A DNA stretch of 64,000 nt from Dermacentor variabilis (GCF_050947875.1 NC_134568.1:213943678-214007677); one strand, 5' to 3'. Positions 34,354 to 46,467 are shown, counted from the stretch's first letter. Notes: generated from the letters alone by a model not told the origin. Numbers and translations are program-made.

Positions 34354-36072
34354 TCACAAGTCTTGCATAGACAGAAAAAATGACTTGCATATTAGGCCGA
34401 AATTACGTGCAGTATTTATTTGAATCGAGATCATGCTCCAAATTTTAGTTCCACTAAATTGTATTAATCTTTCGCGATAAACTTCACGACATTTGGGCAG
34501 GTTAATGCCACCGTTTGAAGCATGACGCGTATTGCGTATAAAAACGCGTAAAAAAAGATCAACAGGAAGAGGCGAGTTTCCATTAGTTATATTATTGATT
34601 GAAACAGCAATCTTGTAGCCGCGCAACATCGGAACTGAATGAACGCATTGCAATTGAAAAATGTTACGTATAGATTGATCGTGGTTTATGACTTTCAATA
34701 TTCGTTTTTGGAGTCGTTCTAGAGGTTTTAGATAACTAGTGTACGTCACACCCCATGAATCCAGGCAGTAACTTATGTGACAGTGACATAATATAAAGTA
34801 CAGTGTACGAAGTATAGCTTTTGGAAAATATCGGCGAGGTTTTATTAGTGTATAGCAGCCATAGGCTACCTTTGCGCACACATTCTGTACTTGCTCATGC
34901 CAGTGTAAGTTCTCATCAAAAATGACCGCTAAGTGTTTGAAAAAAGGGACTTGTTGAAAAACAATATTGTTTAATGATAGGTTAAGAACTGTAGTATTAA
35001 TATGTGCCCTGCGAGAGTGAAATACAACGTATTTTGTTTTTGCACAGTTGATAGTCAAGTGATTCTTGGCAAACCATACCGAGATGTTTGACAAATCGGT
35101 CATCACCTCGTTTTGGAGAGCTGGAAGGAAGTGTCCTGTAAAAATCAAGCAGTGTCGTAAGCATACATCAATGCTCTTGACCTCTGCAGGGGCAGTGGGA
35201 CATCATTTATATAAAGAGGGCACAATATGGGGCCTAAAACTGGTACCTGTGGTACCCCGCAGTTAATATTACTGTAATATGAAATAATGTGATCAATGAC
35301 AACCTTTTGCTTACGCGCCGATAGATAACTGGAAAATAAATCAGGTGAATTATCTGTGATTCCATAGCAATGCATTTTTTCTAGTAAGATGGAATAACTG
35401 CATCAAATGCTTTCCTAACGTCTAAAAATACTACTATTACTATGTTGTTTTCATGCAGCGCGGAATTAATATATTGCGAAAGCATCGAAACAGCAGTAGA
35501 AGTAGACCTGTTGGCAACAGAACCATGCTGCTGCGGACAAATAACGTTACCATTACGCAGAAAGTGCTTTAATTGCGACGCAATTAATTTTTCAAATGTG
35601 GTGTTGATACAACTCAGGACAGATATCAGTCTGTAGCTGTCAGGGAAGTTCCGGTCACCAGATTTGTATACTGGTATTACTTTAGCAGTCTTAAGTGTGT
35701 TAGGATAAGTCTTAGAAGTAAATGCATGGTTAAATATGTGGCCTTTAGACAAACAATTATGTTTGCCTTTAGAATTCTCGAAGGTATGGCGTCATCGCCA
35801 GCCGCCTTGTTCCCCGGTAACTTGTTGTTAACCTGTCTGATGTCATCCTCAGTTAAGTGGCGAAGATGAAAATTATCGGCAACAATACAGGGTGCATTTA
35901 AATTTGGTATACGATTAGGGAACTTGCTCGCAAGGCTGAGACCAATGTTAGTAAAGTAATTGTTAAAGTCGTTAGCCACGTCACTTGTTGGATTATGAGG
36001 TATGATGTGTTCTTTGTTACCTATGCCAGTGAATTTTAACAATTTGCCATATCTTCTTCGTGTTGCCTTCAT
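34354..36072 (-). pseudogene. LINE reverse transcriptase, broken
   Basis: In order on the minus strand: LTEDDIRQVNNKLPGNKAAG (linker start, around 35850), AKVIPVYKSGD and FPDSYRLISVL (RT blocks 1-2, about 35690-35620), VVFLDVRKAFDAV (the first catalytic Asp block, near 35400), VPQVPVLGPIL (block 4), and AYDTA near 35150, where the canonical YADD motif has lost an Asp. The C-terminal part (34354-35148) is open for 264 codons, with HLTINCAKTKYVVF and WHEQVQ. The domain is spread over three frames. Losing the YADD aspartate removes polymerase activity regardless of the shifts. Confidence 0.85.
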
Positions 36073-36363
36073 TCCTTTGAATTAGGTTAATATAGTAGAA
36101 CTAGTGAAAAAAGGTTTGCAGTCACTGACCAAGTCAAACGAAGATTTGCAGTGACTGCAAACCTTTTTTCACTTCAGTGCCTGACCAGACGAATTTTCGT
36201 CGAAACCTTGACTATAGGGAACTTTTTCTTTTATTTTCTCATCATTCCTACTGGTTTATTTCTGTACAGTCTAAAATTTTGATGGTAGTATTCATTGATC
36301 CTTTTGTTTTCCATTTATCGTAATAAAAGTATTTTATCTTCAAAACTTCGAGTACATTTCTAT

Positions 36364-36907
36364 TCATCCATGGACGCATGGCATGCTCATAATTTCGACG
36401 TGAACAGCAGCGCGTTGACCGCTCGATGGCGTCCGAATACATTGAACAACGTTTTCACACTCGACATGCACGTCATCGTCATAAAGGGCTTCAAAATTTG
36501 TAACCTGAAGTAATCTTCGCACGTAATGATGGTCTACACGTGTTGCTCGTTTGGTGGCAGTTAAAAGAGCAAATGTATTTTTGAGGTAAAAAGAGATAAG
36601 TAGGATTGCGGTCCGCAATAGCAACATCGTATACACCTGCCGAAACATTCAAGTCAGCATTGCACAACAGGTGATCAATAGTAGACTCCGATCGTTCTAT
36701 TATGCGTGTGGGTGATGAAATAACGTTCATATTAAGTGATTGTAGTAAAAACACATACTCGTAACAAGTATATCCAGATAGGTGTATGTTAATGTCGCCG
36801 CAGATAACAACAGGTGCTTTAGACGCCACAGTGGGAATCATAGTATTTTCCATAACAGTAATGAAGTCTGTTACACTGGAAGATGGTGGGCGGTACACAA
36901 CATCCAC
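36364..36907 (-). pseudogene. LINE endonuclease domain, broken
   Basis: The visible motifs are YRPPSSS, ICGDINIHL (the GDFN-type catalytic block) and STIDHLLCN (the IDH-type block). The last block, normally SDHxP, reads ADRNP, so the catalytic His is lost. The N-terminal third of the endonuclease is missing. Such domains nick target DNA to prime reverse transcription. This copy cannot be functional. Confidence 0.8.
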
Positions 36908-36925
36908 GATGTCACCATTATGAAG

Positions 36926-37888
36926 ACGGATAAAAAGAGTTTGTTCTTGTTGTCATTGAATATCATGAAACCTTACTTTTTAACGCTAAATTTAAATCCT
37001 AAATTCTCACCTCCCTGTCCACAGATATTAGCCGCACGTTGTATATCACTTTGCTTGTTAGCAAGCAACACAATGTCGTCCGCGTAAAATGAACTTGGAA
37101 GCTGCTGCTCTGTTATTGTGCCCGCCTGTTTATATGAGAGATAAAACCCGATATTTAATTCCTATAGCGCCCTTTCCATCCTAACCATGTGCATCATAAA
37201 CAGAAGTGGGGATAAAGGGCACCCCTGTCTCAGTCCCTTGTTGATATCAACTTTATACTCGCTCCTCATCCCTTCCCATTTAACGCAAACGGCATTTATT
37301 AGCTAAATCTCCCTCAAAAGCTATATCCAGTCGTTGTCTAAGCCTTCCCCTTCCAGAATATCCCACAAAATGTTGCGGTATAGGTTGTCATACGCTCCAG
37401 TAATGCCTAAAAAAGCCGCATATAAGGGTCTCTTCCTTCTCTGGATATTTCAATACACTGAGTAAGAACAAATAAGTTATCGTCCATACGCCTACCGATT
37501 CTGAAGCCATTTTGAAGTTCACCCAATGTGCCATTATTCTCTGCCCATGCTTGCAGTTTTAATTTAATCGCCTGCATTGCTAACATGTATATTACCGATG
37601 TAATGGTTGGTCAATGGTCTATATGAGTGAATTCTATCTTTGTCCCCCTTACCTTTATAAATTAAATTCATTTTAATTTGGCGCCAACTGTCTGGTATTC
37701 GCCTATCGTGTAAGCTTTTTTTCTACTGCTTTCAACAGAGCTTCCTTACTTTTTGGTCCTAGTTCATTAATCAGCCTAACGGGAACCTCGCCTAACCCTG
37801 TGGATGTGCGCTTACAAATTTTCGCTTTGGCTTTCTTCCAGTTGAAATTTCTCAGCACCAGCTCTTTTTCCCTCTGGTTCTCGTTCAT
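36926..37888 (-). pseudogene. Reverse transcriptase core of the outer LINE
   Basis: From 37888 the frame reads RNFNWKKAKAKICKRTSTGL and NELGPKSKEALLKAVEKKL. Further on, in shifted frames, come IPDSWRQ, GLRQGCPLSPLLF (block 4, near 37225) and FYADDIVLLANKQSDIQ (37040-37090). The catalytic YADD at 37079-37090 is intact, but the frame contains stops and shifts, for example within the VKK*GF stretch near 36970. The sequence ends at DNKNKLF, where the inner LINE is inserted. A (CT)n run at 37909-37931 lies in the N-terminal linker. Confidence 0.8.
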
Positions 37889-37997
37889 CTCGGGCTTTTC
37901 TCTTTTTTCTCTCTCTCTCTCTCTCTCTCTTCTCCTATCTCTAGAACCACCTCGTCATTGCCTTGAAATTACTTGGCTTTTATTTTTCGGATGTAAT

Positions 37998-39356
37998 TTA
38001 AGAGGAAGCTTTAGCTCAAGTGCTCCTATCTAAATACATGTAAAAGGAGAATTTGTTTTTCTCGGCAACCACTGCACCAAATTTGACGAGGTTTGTTGCA
38101 TTTAAAAGACAAACTTAAAATCTAGTGACTGTTGGTTTCGAATTTTTGAGTTAGATTGTCCATTCTTTATTAAAAATTGGCAAAAATCGAAAATTTTCAG
38201 AAAACGAAACTATCAAGTTTACAACTCTGTAACTTAACCACTAAAAATGATAATACAATTCTGTGAATTGCATCTAATAGTACATCTAAAGCGGACAAAA
38301 TTGATATGTTACACATGAATATAAAAAAAATTAATAATAGAGAAATACAACTTTTGCACAACCGTTGTAACCAATGTAACAAATTCACGTAAGATGTAAA
38401 ATGACATATTGAATTTGTCCGCTTTATCTAATGGATGCCGTTTACAGAACCGCGATATCGGTTCTTGATGCAGAGCTATGAATTTATAAACATCGTGCTT
38501 CTATTTTTTTCATACGGTCAAATATTTGAAAATCGTTTTAAGAAAATTCAAGCCCTAAATCGAAATTCCGCTTCCAACAGTCACTAGAATTTAACTTTCT
38601 CTTTCAAATGCGACAAATTTCATCATAAGAGGAAGCTTTAGCTCGGGCCCAACTCCGACGCGGCCTATTCAAATACATGTAAAACGCAAAAACGTTTTTA
38701 TGAGGTTACCCCTGGACCGATATTGATGAAATTTGTTGCATTTGAAAGAGAAAGTTAAATTCTAGTGACTGTTGGAAGCGGAATTTCGATTTAGGGCTTC
38801 AATTTTCTTAAAACGTTTTTCAAATATTTGACCGTTTGAAAAAAATAGAAGCACGAAGTTTACAAATTCATAGCTCTGCATCAAGAACTGATATCGCGGT
38901 TCTGTAAACGGCATCCATTAGATCATTCAAAGCGGACAAATTCAATATGTCATTTTACATCTTACGTGAATGTGTTACGTTGGTTACAATGGTATTGCAA
39001 AAGTTGTATTTCCCTATGATTAAATTTTTTTATATTTATGTGTAACATATCAATTTTGTCCGCTTTAGATGTACTATTAGATGCAATTCACAGAATTGTA
39101 TTATCAGTTTTAGTGGTTGAGTTACGGAGTTGTAAACTTGATAGTTTCGTTTTTTGAAAATTTTCGATTTTTGCCAATTTTTAACAAAAAATTGACGACC
39201 TAACTCAAAAATTCGAAACCAACAGTCACTAGATTTTAAGTTTGTCTTTTAAATGCAACAAACCTCGTCAAATTTGGTGCAATGGTTACCGAGAAAAACG
39301 AATTCTCCTTTTACATGTATTTAGATAGGAGCACTCGAGCTAAAGCTTCCTCTTAA
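37998..39356. mobile_element. 1.36 kb palindromic foldback element flanked by TTAA
   Basis: The left arm (37998-38625) and the complement of the right arm (38724-39356) match over about 630 bp at roughly 95 percent. The tips TTAAGAGGAAGCTTTAGCTC are exact complements and include TTAA. The 98-bp centre starts with another copy of the tip sequence (38627). Each arm is again an imperfect inverted repeat, with GCGGACAAA against TTTGTCCGC and CTAGTGACTGTTGG against CCAACAGTCACTAG. It is AT-rich and has no coding frame. It is likely a non-autonomous DNA transposon, possibly of the TTAA (piggyBac) type. Confidence 0.85.
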
Positions 39357-40607
39357 TGCCGCGTCTACTTCTAATACTCTTTTTGCGCAGCGCCGTCTGC
39401 TGAGACGCGTGGAAACGCTGGTGGGGCGGCATGCGTCGAGCTTGTGTTGTCGTCTGCTATAGAAATTCGGACCTTCGGCCCTCTCGATTCGTCTGCGATC
39501 AGACACAAAATTGTATGCGGACAAATAAAAAAGAACGTAAATAAACATATGTTCCTGCTTTTCCTGCACGTGCGCCAAGCATTTGTACATGTCCCTAGAG
39601 AAAGCAAACGAAAAAATAAAGCTATACGAAAAGGCACAGCAGAAGTACACGTTTTCACGTGCGAACGTTTGCGCAGAAGGGAAGGTTATATTAAGCCTAC
39701 TTTTCTTGTTTGGGCCTTTGTTTACTATGAATGCAGTATGTTTAATCATGCCCGGCGGAACAAGGTGTGTTGATACTCGTGCTTGAAAAGGGAGAACAAT
39801 AGAGTAGTAATTGATGAAGTCTTTTGTGATCTCTATAAATCTGCATATGGCGAAGGACGGGAGAAGTTTTCTATCTTCACCATCTGATCCACAGCTGCTG
39901 CATCAGCGCCGAAAAAAAATTCTTGGAAGTATGCGATCGCCTAAAGCAAAAGACAAAATCGGGGGCGAGGACTTACGGAGTCGCCATCTGTCGGAAGCGC
40001 ATCATATGTGTAGTATGAGGGATAACGCGGAGCGCTACTCATAGGTTTGGCTGCCGGCGCTCAATAAGAACCTCACGCAGGAGCCCTCCTGGGCATTTCT
40101 GTATAAGCACTATCAAAGCGAAGGAAGTTTTTTACTCTCAAAATAATAATTTTGGGCAAACAGAAAACACAGAATGGTTGCCGAATACGTACAGTGAACG
40201 CAAACTGCGCGCAGTCGCCGCGATAGAGTCCCCCGAACCGGTTTCTTGCGTGAAAGGTAGGCAGTCACTGAGAGCAAACTATCTGAAATATGCTCTTATA
40301 GTGGGTGGTCTGTATGACCAAATGGAGCTTTGCAGAATGAAGCCTCGATGCAGTGATCGCACGGGTTCGTGGTGACCGCATATGCATGCACGTCCGCGCG
40401 CAAATGTTTCGCGCCGTACTGTGAGCTTTAGATCGCAGCATGTGAGCATTTGACAGTACACAAACAGCCATTGTTGCATGGACACTAACAGAGCTGTTCA
40501 AAAATAAGCTCGTTATAAATTTAGGGACTTCCGCGCCTACGAAGGTGACTTGTGATGTCCCGTCGTGACGATTCAATATTTTTTTTCTATTGGACGTTAC
40601 AATATCA
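39357..40607. other. Unassigned sequence
   Basis: The stretch around 39800-40090 has the look of a dispersed repeat, but no second copy is in the window. No gene recognised. Confidence 0.4.
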
Positions 40608-40690
40608 TTATTTATTTATTTATTTATTTACCCTCAAGGCCTTTGGGGCGTTACAGAGGGGGTGGGTACATGGTTGAACAAGAACAGAAT
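40608..40690 (-). mobile_element. LINE 3' tail with (ATTT)n, reverse copy
   Basis: On the minus strand CCCCCTCTGTAACGCCCC...CTTGAGGG is followed by about five AAAT units. It resembles the tail at 6766-6858 and marks a short 5'-truncated insertion. Confidence 0.5.
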
Positions 40691-41095
40691 TTAAAGTTGC
40701 GGATGAAATCAAGAAAAACAAAGCACACACATACAGAAAGCACATAGTGCAGGGCTTTAAAAAAACATTCAAAGTACAAAGATATTTCTCAAGTTGCGTC
40801 GCACTGTATGTTTATCGGTCTTCTCAGCGAGCAATTACCGGCTGCTTCTTTTTCTTAATCCAGTACATTTCATTGTTTGGTGCTACACAGACATGATCAC
40901 ATGTCATGCCTTGTTTAATCTGCTTTTTACCGTTCCCTTTCCATTCCAGTGAACTTGTCAGTATCTAGCACTAACAAGTTTGTAAACCAAAGCTTCATGA
41001 CATATTAGTCGGGCAACGCGCGCGGTCGAGTGTCTCAGTGCGCGCTTTGTGCTACTCGCCGCGAACATCGCAGCCCCGGCGCCGTAGCAGATGGT
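40691..41095. other. Unassigned sequence
   Basis: No gene or repeat copy recognised. Confidence 0.45.
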
Positions 41096-41196
41096 GATGG
41101 TGATGAAAAACTTTATTTATCCCTCTTTAACGGAAAGGGGGCAATGGAATAGAGGGGGAGGAACTACTTGAAGTAGGCCTCCTCTATCCTCTCTAG
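41096..41196 (-). mobile_element. Probable LINE 3' end
   Basis: On the minus strand: GAGGATAGAGGAGGCC, then CCCCCTTTCCGTTAAAGAGG, AATAAAGTTTTTCATC and a CACCATCACCATC tail. A polyadenylation signal followed by a trinucleotide tail is the usual end of arthropod LINEs. No reverse transcriptase is present in this stub. Confidence 0.45.
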
Positions 41197-41385
41197 CAGA
41201 AATCTTCCTCGCGGAAGTGCTTGCTGGACACCCGAGTTGTAGCCGATGGCTGCTTGCCGATTCTAAATTTCGCGATCACGCAGCTTCTTGTCCTGCGGGT
41301 ACGTGTGAAGGCTGACACCGGGCTCCGTTGCGTACGTCCGGCACTGTGGCACCGAGCAGTAGCCTGCCATGTGGGATACATTCAA
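41197..41385 (-). pseudogene. THAP-domain fragment, frameshifted
   Basis: On the minus strand one frame starts MAGYCSVPQCRTYATEPGVS and continues LHTYPQDKKLRDREI before a stop. A second frame continues with GKQPSATTRVSSKHFREEDF and stops. Together these cover the start (C-x4-C and the H-x-YP-x-D block) and the end (R-V-C-S-K-H-F) of a THAP zinc finger, a C2CH DNA-binding domain of about 90 residues found in P-element-like transposases and host regulators. Here the third zinc ligand is Ser instead of Cys, a frameshift lies mid-domain, and a stop follows directly. It is probably a dead exon or transposon fragment. The adjoining LINE stub begins at its 3' side. Confidence 0.65.
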
Positions 41386-44300
41386 AGGAAGCCACTACCC
41401 ATCATGGGGCTTTCAAGTGTTGTCAAGCACACACTCGAAGCGGCAGAAACCTCCCCACTTAATCAAAACCGCGCAGCGCAGGTGGGACTTTGCACTTTAG
41501 TTTTCAGCTCGTTTCGGCGCTTCCGAATCAGCCGACGTGGCAGCTGTGTCCACGTGATCCCTCATACCACGTCACGCTGACGGTGGCGCCAGCTTCTCTA
41601 GTGGCGGAGCTCGCCCCCAATATGTGCGCGACATTTCGAGAGGCATCTGATGTTTGATAATTACTGCAGTGAACATAATGGAAATGTCCTACTAGACGAA
41701 AAGAAAGTCATTTGATCGGTTTCGAAAGTAAGTAGTTTCTATGATTTTTGAGGGAAGCCAGGAGCAACTCACTGATGCTGAATGCCGAAAGCAACCACAA
41801 GACGTCGGTGCGGAAAGGCAGAAGGACAACAATTTGTCTACAGCTGCACGCATTGTAGGTGCGTTTCATTGTAGGCACGTGCCGTAATGATAATTCTCAG
41901 CCTTGCCTTCATAAATGTAATGATTCCAACGATTCGCAGCCTGGAGTATACAGGGATCTGTTCAGCGAATAAAATGCTTTGAATATGACTTGCAACATCG
42001 ATTATGCTGAAGAAAGCTACTCAAGCAGCTCCATAGTACGAAATGACGACAGCACAAACTCTTCGAGCGCAAGTCAAAATTCACTTCTGCCGGTGCAATT
42101 TTTGCTTCCAGAAAGAGAAGCTTCCGCCTTCATGGCACCGCCAAAGGGTACAAAGAGAACCGGGCGACACAAAACCATCGCGAGAATAGAAGCAAGCGAG
42201 GCATCGGTCTACTTGAACGGCGCTCAGACAAAAACAGTAATAAATGGCACCCTCGCCCTAAAAGCTTGTATTCACTGTCTTCTGACATAGCTCGAGACCA
42301 CACGGACGGCCTTTGTATCCGCCCCTCCCCAATTTCCTAGTTTCTTTTTTGTTGCGTAGTCTTCGCGTTTCGTTTATTTTCTGTGTTTTTTGTTCTTTTG
42401 CATAGCACGATTCCATGTAGCCTCCCTTAAAGCCACAACATGGAGCCTGTAAGGTATGTTCGAGTCAATGAATTAAAATGAAATGATCACATGTTTCGTC
42501 TGCTAACGCCTATCCGCGAACCGCAATATATGTATGCGTGCTACTGGCGTCAGGGCGTGCGCCGAGCAGACGGCACAATACATGGGCTCAGATCGAGGTA
42601 CAGGAGTTTGTCCAAGCACGGCCTAGCGCTTGGACCAAGAGACCCGAGCTTGGCGCAGCTAGAGTGTGCTAGAATACCATTGTCTATAGTACACTCAGCG
42701 CAGCCGCGCACCCACTCCATCAGTTGAGTGGAGCCACGTGATTGGAGCCACGTCGTTTCAGGATTCGTCCCTTCCAGCCTTCCAAACGAATGGAGTCGGC
42801 GCTCTTGTCTATCTTACTCCGTGGGCCAGGTCTTACCTGTCCTTCATAGACCTCCAAGTTCATCTGCAATAACACCGTTGTATACCATCAGCATAAATTA
42901 AAACGGGAACACCAAATAACAGATCAGAATGCCCGTTCCACCTAACTACATGGAAAGGCGACGTATGATGGCTGCGTAGACGGATTCTAAGAATGGAGTA
43001 TGTCCCGTGTGCATGCGCGTTTGGAAGTGTGAATTAGGCCATTGTTACAAAGCTAGGCGAGCGTCGAAACGCAACAACGCATTCGACTCCTTTTTTTACT
43101 TGTTCGCGTTTGAATGTACCGATAGTATACACTGACTCTCTTTGCATCAGGAAGTGCGAGCTCTGTGTCGCTTTTGTTTCGTGGATTTTGGCACGGCGCA
43201 TCAACGATCGGCACGCCCATCGACTGCTGGGAAATGTGATCTACAGAAATTCATGCAGGCAAGGACGCGGTGTTGCTAAAGGAAGCATTCATTCACGGTT
43301 CGAGAATAGATCTCTCCGACGGCTATCGCTGCATTGTTGTCCCGTCGATACACTGTGACACCACGGATGTTTCACGGTTGCCCCGTATATGCGCATCTAA
43401 GCACCTCGATCTCTGGCGTTTCGAGTCATCTTCTCCCTGCGCCGTGATGTGTGTTCGACAAATTCATTGCGCCCGTAACGTGGCGCACACAGTGTACGAC
43501 CATTTGGCTGGTGCCCGCTGTGAAGTACGCATGCCAGCTGCGCCGTGTATGCATTGAGTTCGCGTCGTAGCTAACGCGTAGCCTTTGCGCGTGTGTCCCG
43601 TAAAGCACCACATTTCATCTGCTCTTTTATTTATTTATTTTCTTTCCCTTGCATGCAGATATTAAAGCAGATATCCTTTCTGTTGCTTGGACCGGGCTAC
43701 AGCGCATATGCCCGCGTTTCGGTTGGGTTCATGGGTGGAATCCCTTCTGGCCTTTCCCGATGCCGGTCTTATTCTTCGATAAAGTGGGTCGGCGAGGATA
43801 TACGTATGTCGGTGCCGATTTACCGTATCGACTCGGCCTTTCTTGTCCTTTGATTGCCGCTGCATGGCATGCTGTTCCACATTGGCGACGAGGTGCCTCG
43901 CGTTGAACTTTTAAGAGCAAGAATCCCGTGACCCAGATGTTGCGCTACGATCGCGTGTGTATATATTGAAATGGGACGAGTGCCGCAACTGTAGCCGAGA
44001 TTGAAGGTGTAATGGAATCATTCAGCCATTGTGTTCCTATGCCTGTTTCTGTCTGCGCGAGTTGGCGATCTTCAAGAACGAAAAAAATGAAATACAAAAG
44101 TCCCTTTGTTGCCGAGCCAATCTTTGTATTCTGTGCGGACTTCATACTAAGTGAAAATGTTCGAGGGTATACGTTGCGTGGTGCGGCTGTGCGACATTCA
44201 ACATTTTAGCAATACTGTGGCGACAGGCACCTCTTATAAACTGATAATGGAAGTCTCACAGGAAATAGGAATGGCGAACGTACTTTCGAATAAAGTTCCT

Positions 44301-45168
44301 ACCATCTTTCTAGCCACAAATGTCCTCTGGAAATGTAACCGTATTGTTTAATTGAAGACCTGTGAAAAGCAGATGACGTTGACATATCTCGCACTATGTT
44401 TGTGTGCAATACCCTTAAATCTCTTATTTTATTTTATTCTTAAAGTGCGGGGGCCGAAGAGAGGGGCTGTGGATGAGTTGGCGGGGAGGTCTATCAAAAG
44501 CAGTTTGACCTAGCCCGAAATTGTCTAATGCGTATTTCTCGGTCTAACGAATGACTCTTCTCTATGATGACGGCCATTTTCCTTGAGCGACATAGTCAGC
44601 TGCTATAACGGGCGCAGCATTTTTCGCATCTGCTGCGTTCGTGGCAAACTCGTTCTGGAGTTCCCGTGGTCGTCGCACTTGATTGATGTCGCTTTCCGAG
44701 AAGCGTTCCGTTCAAGGAGGAGAAGGCGGCGGCCGCGCTCTCTTTCGTGCCGGGCTCGCGCGTCCACTCCCGCCATCATGGGCGACGGCTGGCTCCATTG
44801 TTGGACCGCGGCGTCGTCGGTGACCCGAGTTTGCTGGGTTGATTCAAGGCGTGTCTCGGGGCGCCGCCCGCGAAACAAAGGTGGCCGTGGTTTATATTGG
44901 CTTCGGCTCCCCCCGCTCTCTTCTCACGCTTGTCGATGCCCAGCGGGGAGGCGATGATCCCGCGGGCTGACAGATGCGACTTCTGAGGGGCTTTCCTTTG
45001 CGGCGCACTGACACACAGAGCGAATGGGTGGGGTATGGAGTGCGTAATACTCTTGGAGAATCGCCTCTGACGAATGGAATGCTCCCAGCGTCATGTTTGC
45101 AGCGACACGAAGCGACGCGTCGAAGTAGCTTGGCTTTTTTTTTTTACTTGCCGCTGCCTGTATAAAAA
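41386..45168. other. Unassigned sequence
   Basis: Around 42400-42483 the sequence looks like a LINE 3' end (TAGCCTCCCTTAAA ... AATGAATTAAAATGAAATGA), but this is weak. At 43620-43663 a pyrimidine-rich tract ending TGCATGCAG looks like a splice acceptor and opens an 84-codon frame without a known domain. GC-rich DNA at 44690-44960 is open on both strands. Nothing is firm enough to call. Confidence 0.35.
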
Positions 45169-45176
45169 GCGAGACG
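45169..45176 (+). promoter_or_regulatory. TATA-like core promoter candidate
   Basis: CTGTATAAAAAGCGAG is a strong TATA match with GC-rich DNA on both sides, but no coding sequence or LTR could be attached to it. It may be a chance match or part of an unrecognised element. Confidence 0.25.
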
Positions 45177-45336
45177 CTTGAGTAGACGCGAAATTTCGGA
45201 ACGCTTTCCGTCCGCTTCACTCTGCGTCGACAAGTCGACCTGTCGCGTGGGTTGCTTTTGCGACTCGCACATCCTGCACGCGACATTTCTCACGTATCGC
45301 ATCAAGGCACCCTAGCCTCGTAGCTTGTGTCGCTGT

Positions 45337-45363
45337 CCCCCCCCCCCTTTATTTGGGGGGGGG
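45337..45363. repeat. C11-TTTATTT-G9 hairpin
   Basis: Eleven C residues, a 7-base AT spacer and nine G residues form a perfect inverted repeat. It could fold as a hairpin or, on either strand, join other G-runs in unusual structures. Confidence 0.9.
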
Positions 45364-46445
45364 TCTCTTTAGAGGGATAGCAAAGAGAAACACTACATCA
45401 CTTTAGACTCGTAAGGTATTCTTTAAACTCACTATTTCCGTTAATTTCGCGGAGTATACAGTCATAACTAAAAGAGAGAAATCAACATCAAAATGTGGTT
45501 TAGGAGCGTACCTATCTGTTGGGCGAGTTGGCGCACGTAGCTATGCTAGGTACTATGGCGCAAGGTAAAAAAAAAGCACACACCTTGAGTTCGCATCAAC
45601 GTTTGATTATTATTTTTTTTAATCTTGCGCCAATAACCTAGAGCCGGTACGTCAGGTGACATATCACGGCTGTCAAAATAAATTTACGTAATTGGAACGT
45701 TGTGGCTTAATTAACAATTTAGAAACTAGGTAAGTTCAGTATTCTGCACTATTAGGACACTGTGTAGTCCACTTTTTACCGATAAAGAGTCTAACCAGGC
45801 CCGAGCAGGCGCCGTCAGAATCCGTGACGCCACGGCGCGCTCTGGTGCGGGAAGTTGAAGGCGGGGGCGCCAACTGCCTTTCTTTCTTGCTTTGCTTTCT
45901 GGCTGCATACGATGCCTCATCCCTCGGTGTCCTTCTTTGCAGCGCGATGCTGTCGAGGGAAGTTTCGCAGGCGAGCGGCGGCGAAGGTCGGCGTGCGGCG
46001 GTGCGCTCATCGGAATCAGTCAGAAACACAACCTGCGTCGGAGTGCCGAATACTTTGCTTTGAAACTTAATTATTAATGAATATAAAATAAACGTTGTCT
46101 TGCGTACACCCCATACAAATACACAACGCCTTCTTCGCGTTTTTTTGTTCTCGTTTTTTTTTTCTTTTGAGCGAGTGATGCGTAATTTTTGCTTCGCGCG
46201 TCACGTTTTCTTGGCATCACGTTGTAGGTCAGCTAGTAATTTGTACGGCTGCGGTGTTACAGAGGTTCCATCAACGCAACCTGGTCATGCGGGCCAGGGC
46301 GTCGGTGAGGAATCATCATCAAGAGCAGCCAGCACGTAGACCCAGTATACTTCGAAGGGTGTGAAAGTCTCTTATGCAGCTTCGCTGTCTTTGATGTATC
46401 ATTTGCTGAGATTGGACTTTTCTTTTTTCTATCGTAGAAGTAATC
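45364..46445. other. Unassigned sequence
   Basis: This may include the body of the TTAA-type element whose end lies at 46467. Frames on both strands at 45726-46077 have no domain. Confidence 0.4.
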
Positions 46446-46467
46446 TTTGCCTTTAGTGTCCCTTTAA
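46446..46467 (-). repeat. TTAA-type element end (family K), reverse copy
   Basis: TTTGCCTTTAGTGTCCCTTTAA is complementary to the end at 21401-21422, with TTAA outermost at 46464-46467. The opposite end of this copy was not found. Confidence 0.5.

Larger units (their letters stand above)
34273..36925 (-). mobile_element. CR1/Jockey-like LINE nested in another LINE
   Basis: A 2.65 kb 5'-truncated copy holds part of the apurinic-type endonuclease (36907-36491), a linker (36072-35677) and reverse transcriptase with C-terminal domain (35752-34354). It lies in the same orientation as the outer LINE and splits it. The 5' border is at about 36925, within the endonuclease. The 3' end meets the AT tract at 34272. 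The frame is broken by several shifts. The clade is inferred from motif style and would need a tree. Confidence 0.8.
33158..37990 (-). mobile_element. LINE retrotransposon, interrupted by another LINE
   Basis: Reading on the minus strand, reverse transcriptase sequence runs from about 37888 to 36926, is broken by a second LINE (34273-36925), and continues from 34210 to about 33340 with the C-terminal part. A 3' untranslated region follows and ends in GCATCCATCC near 33160. The protein sequence before and after the break fits one element with only some 30 residues missing. The 5' end is truncated near 37990. It carries several stops and cannot be active. Confidence 0.8.

Noticed and set aside
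43620..43906. Candidate exon after a splice-acceptor-like tract
   Set aside because: The 84-codon frame has no known domain, no donor site I can support and no conservation evidence.
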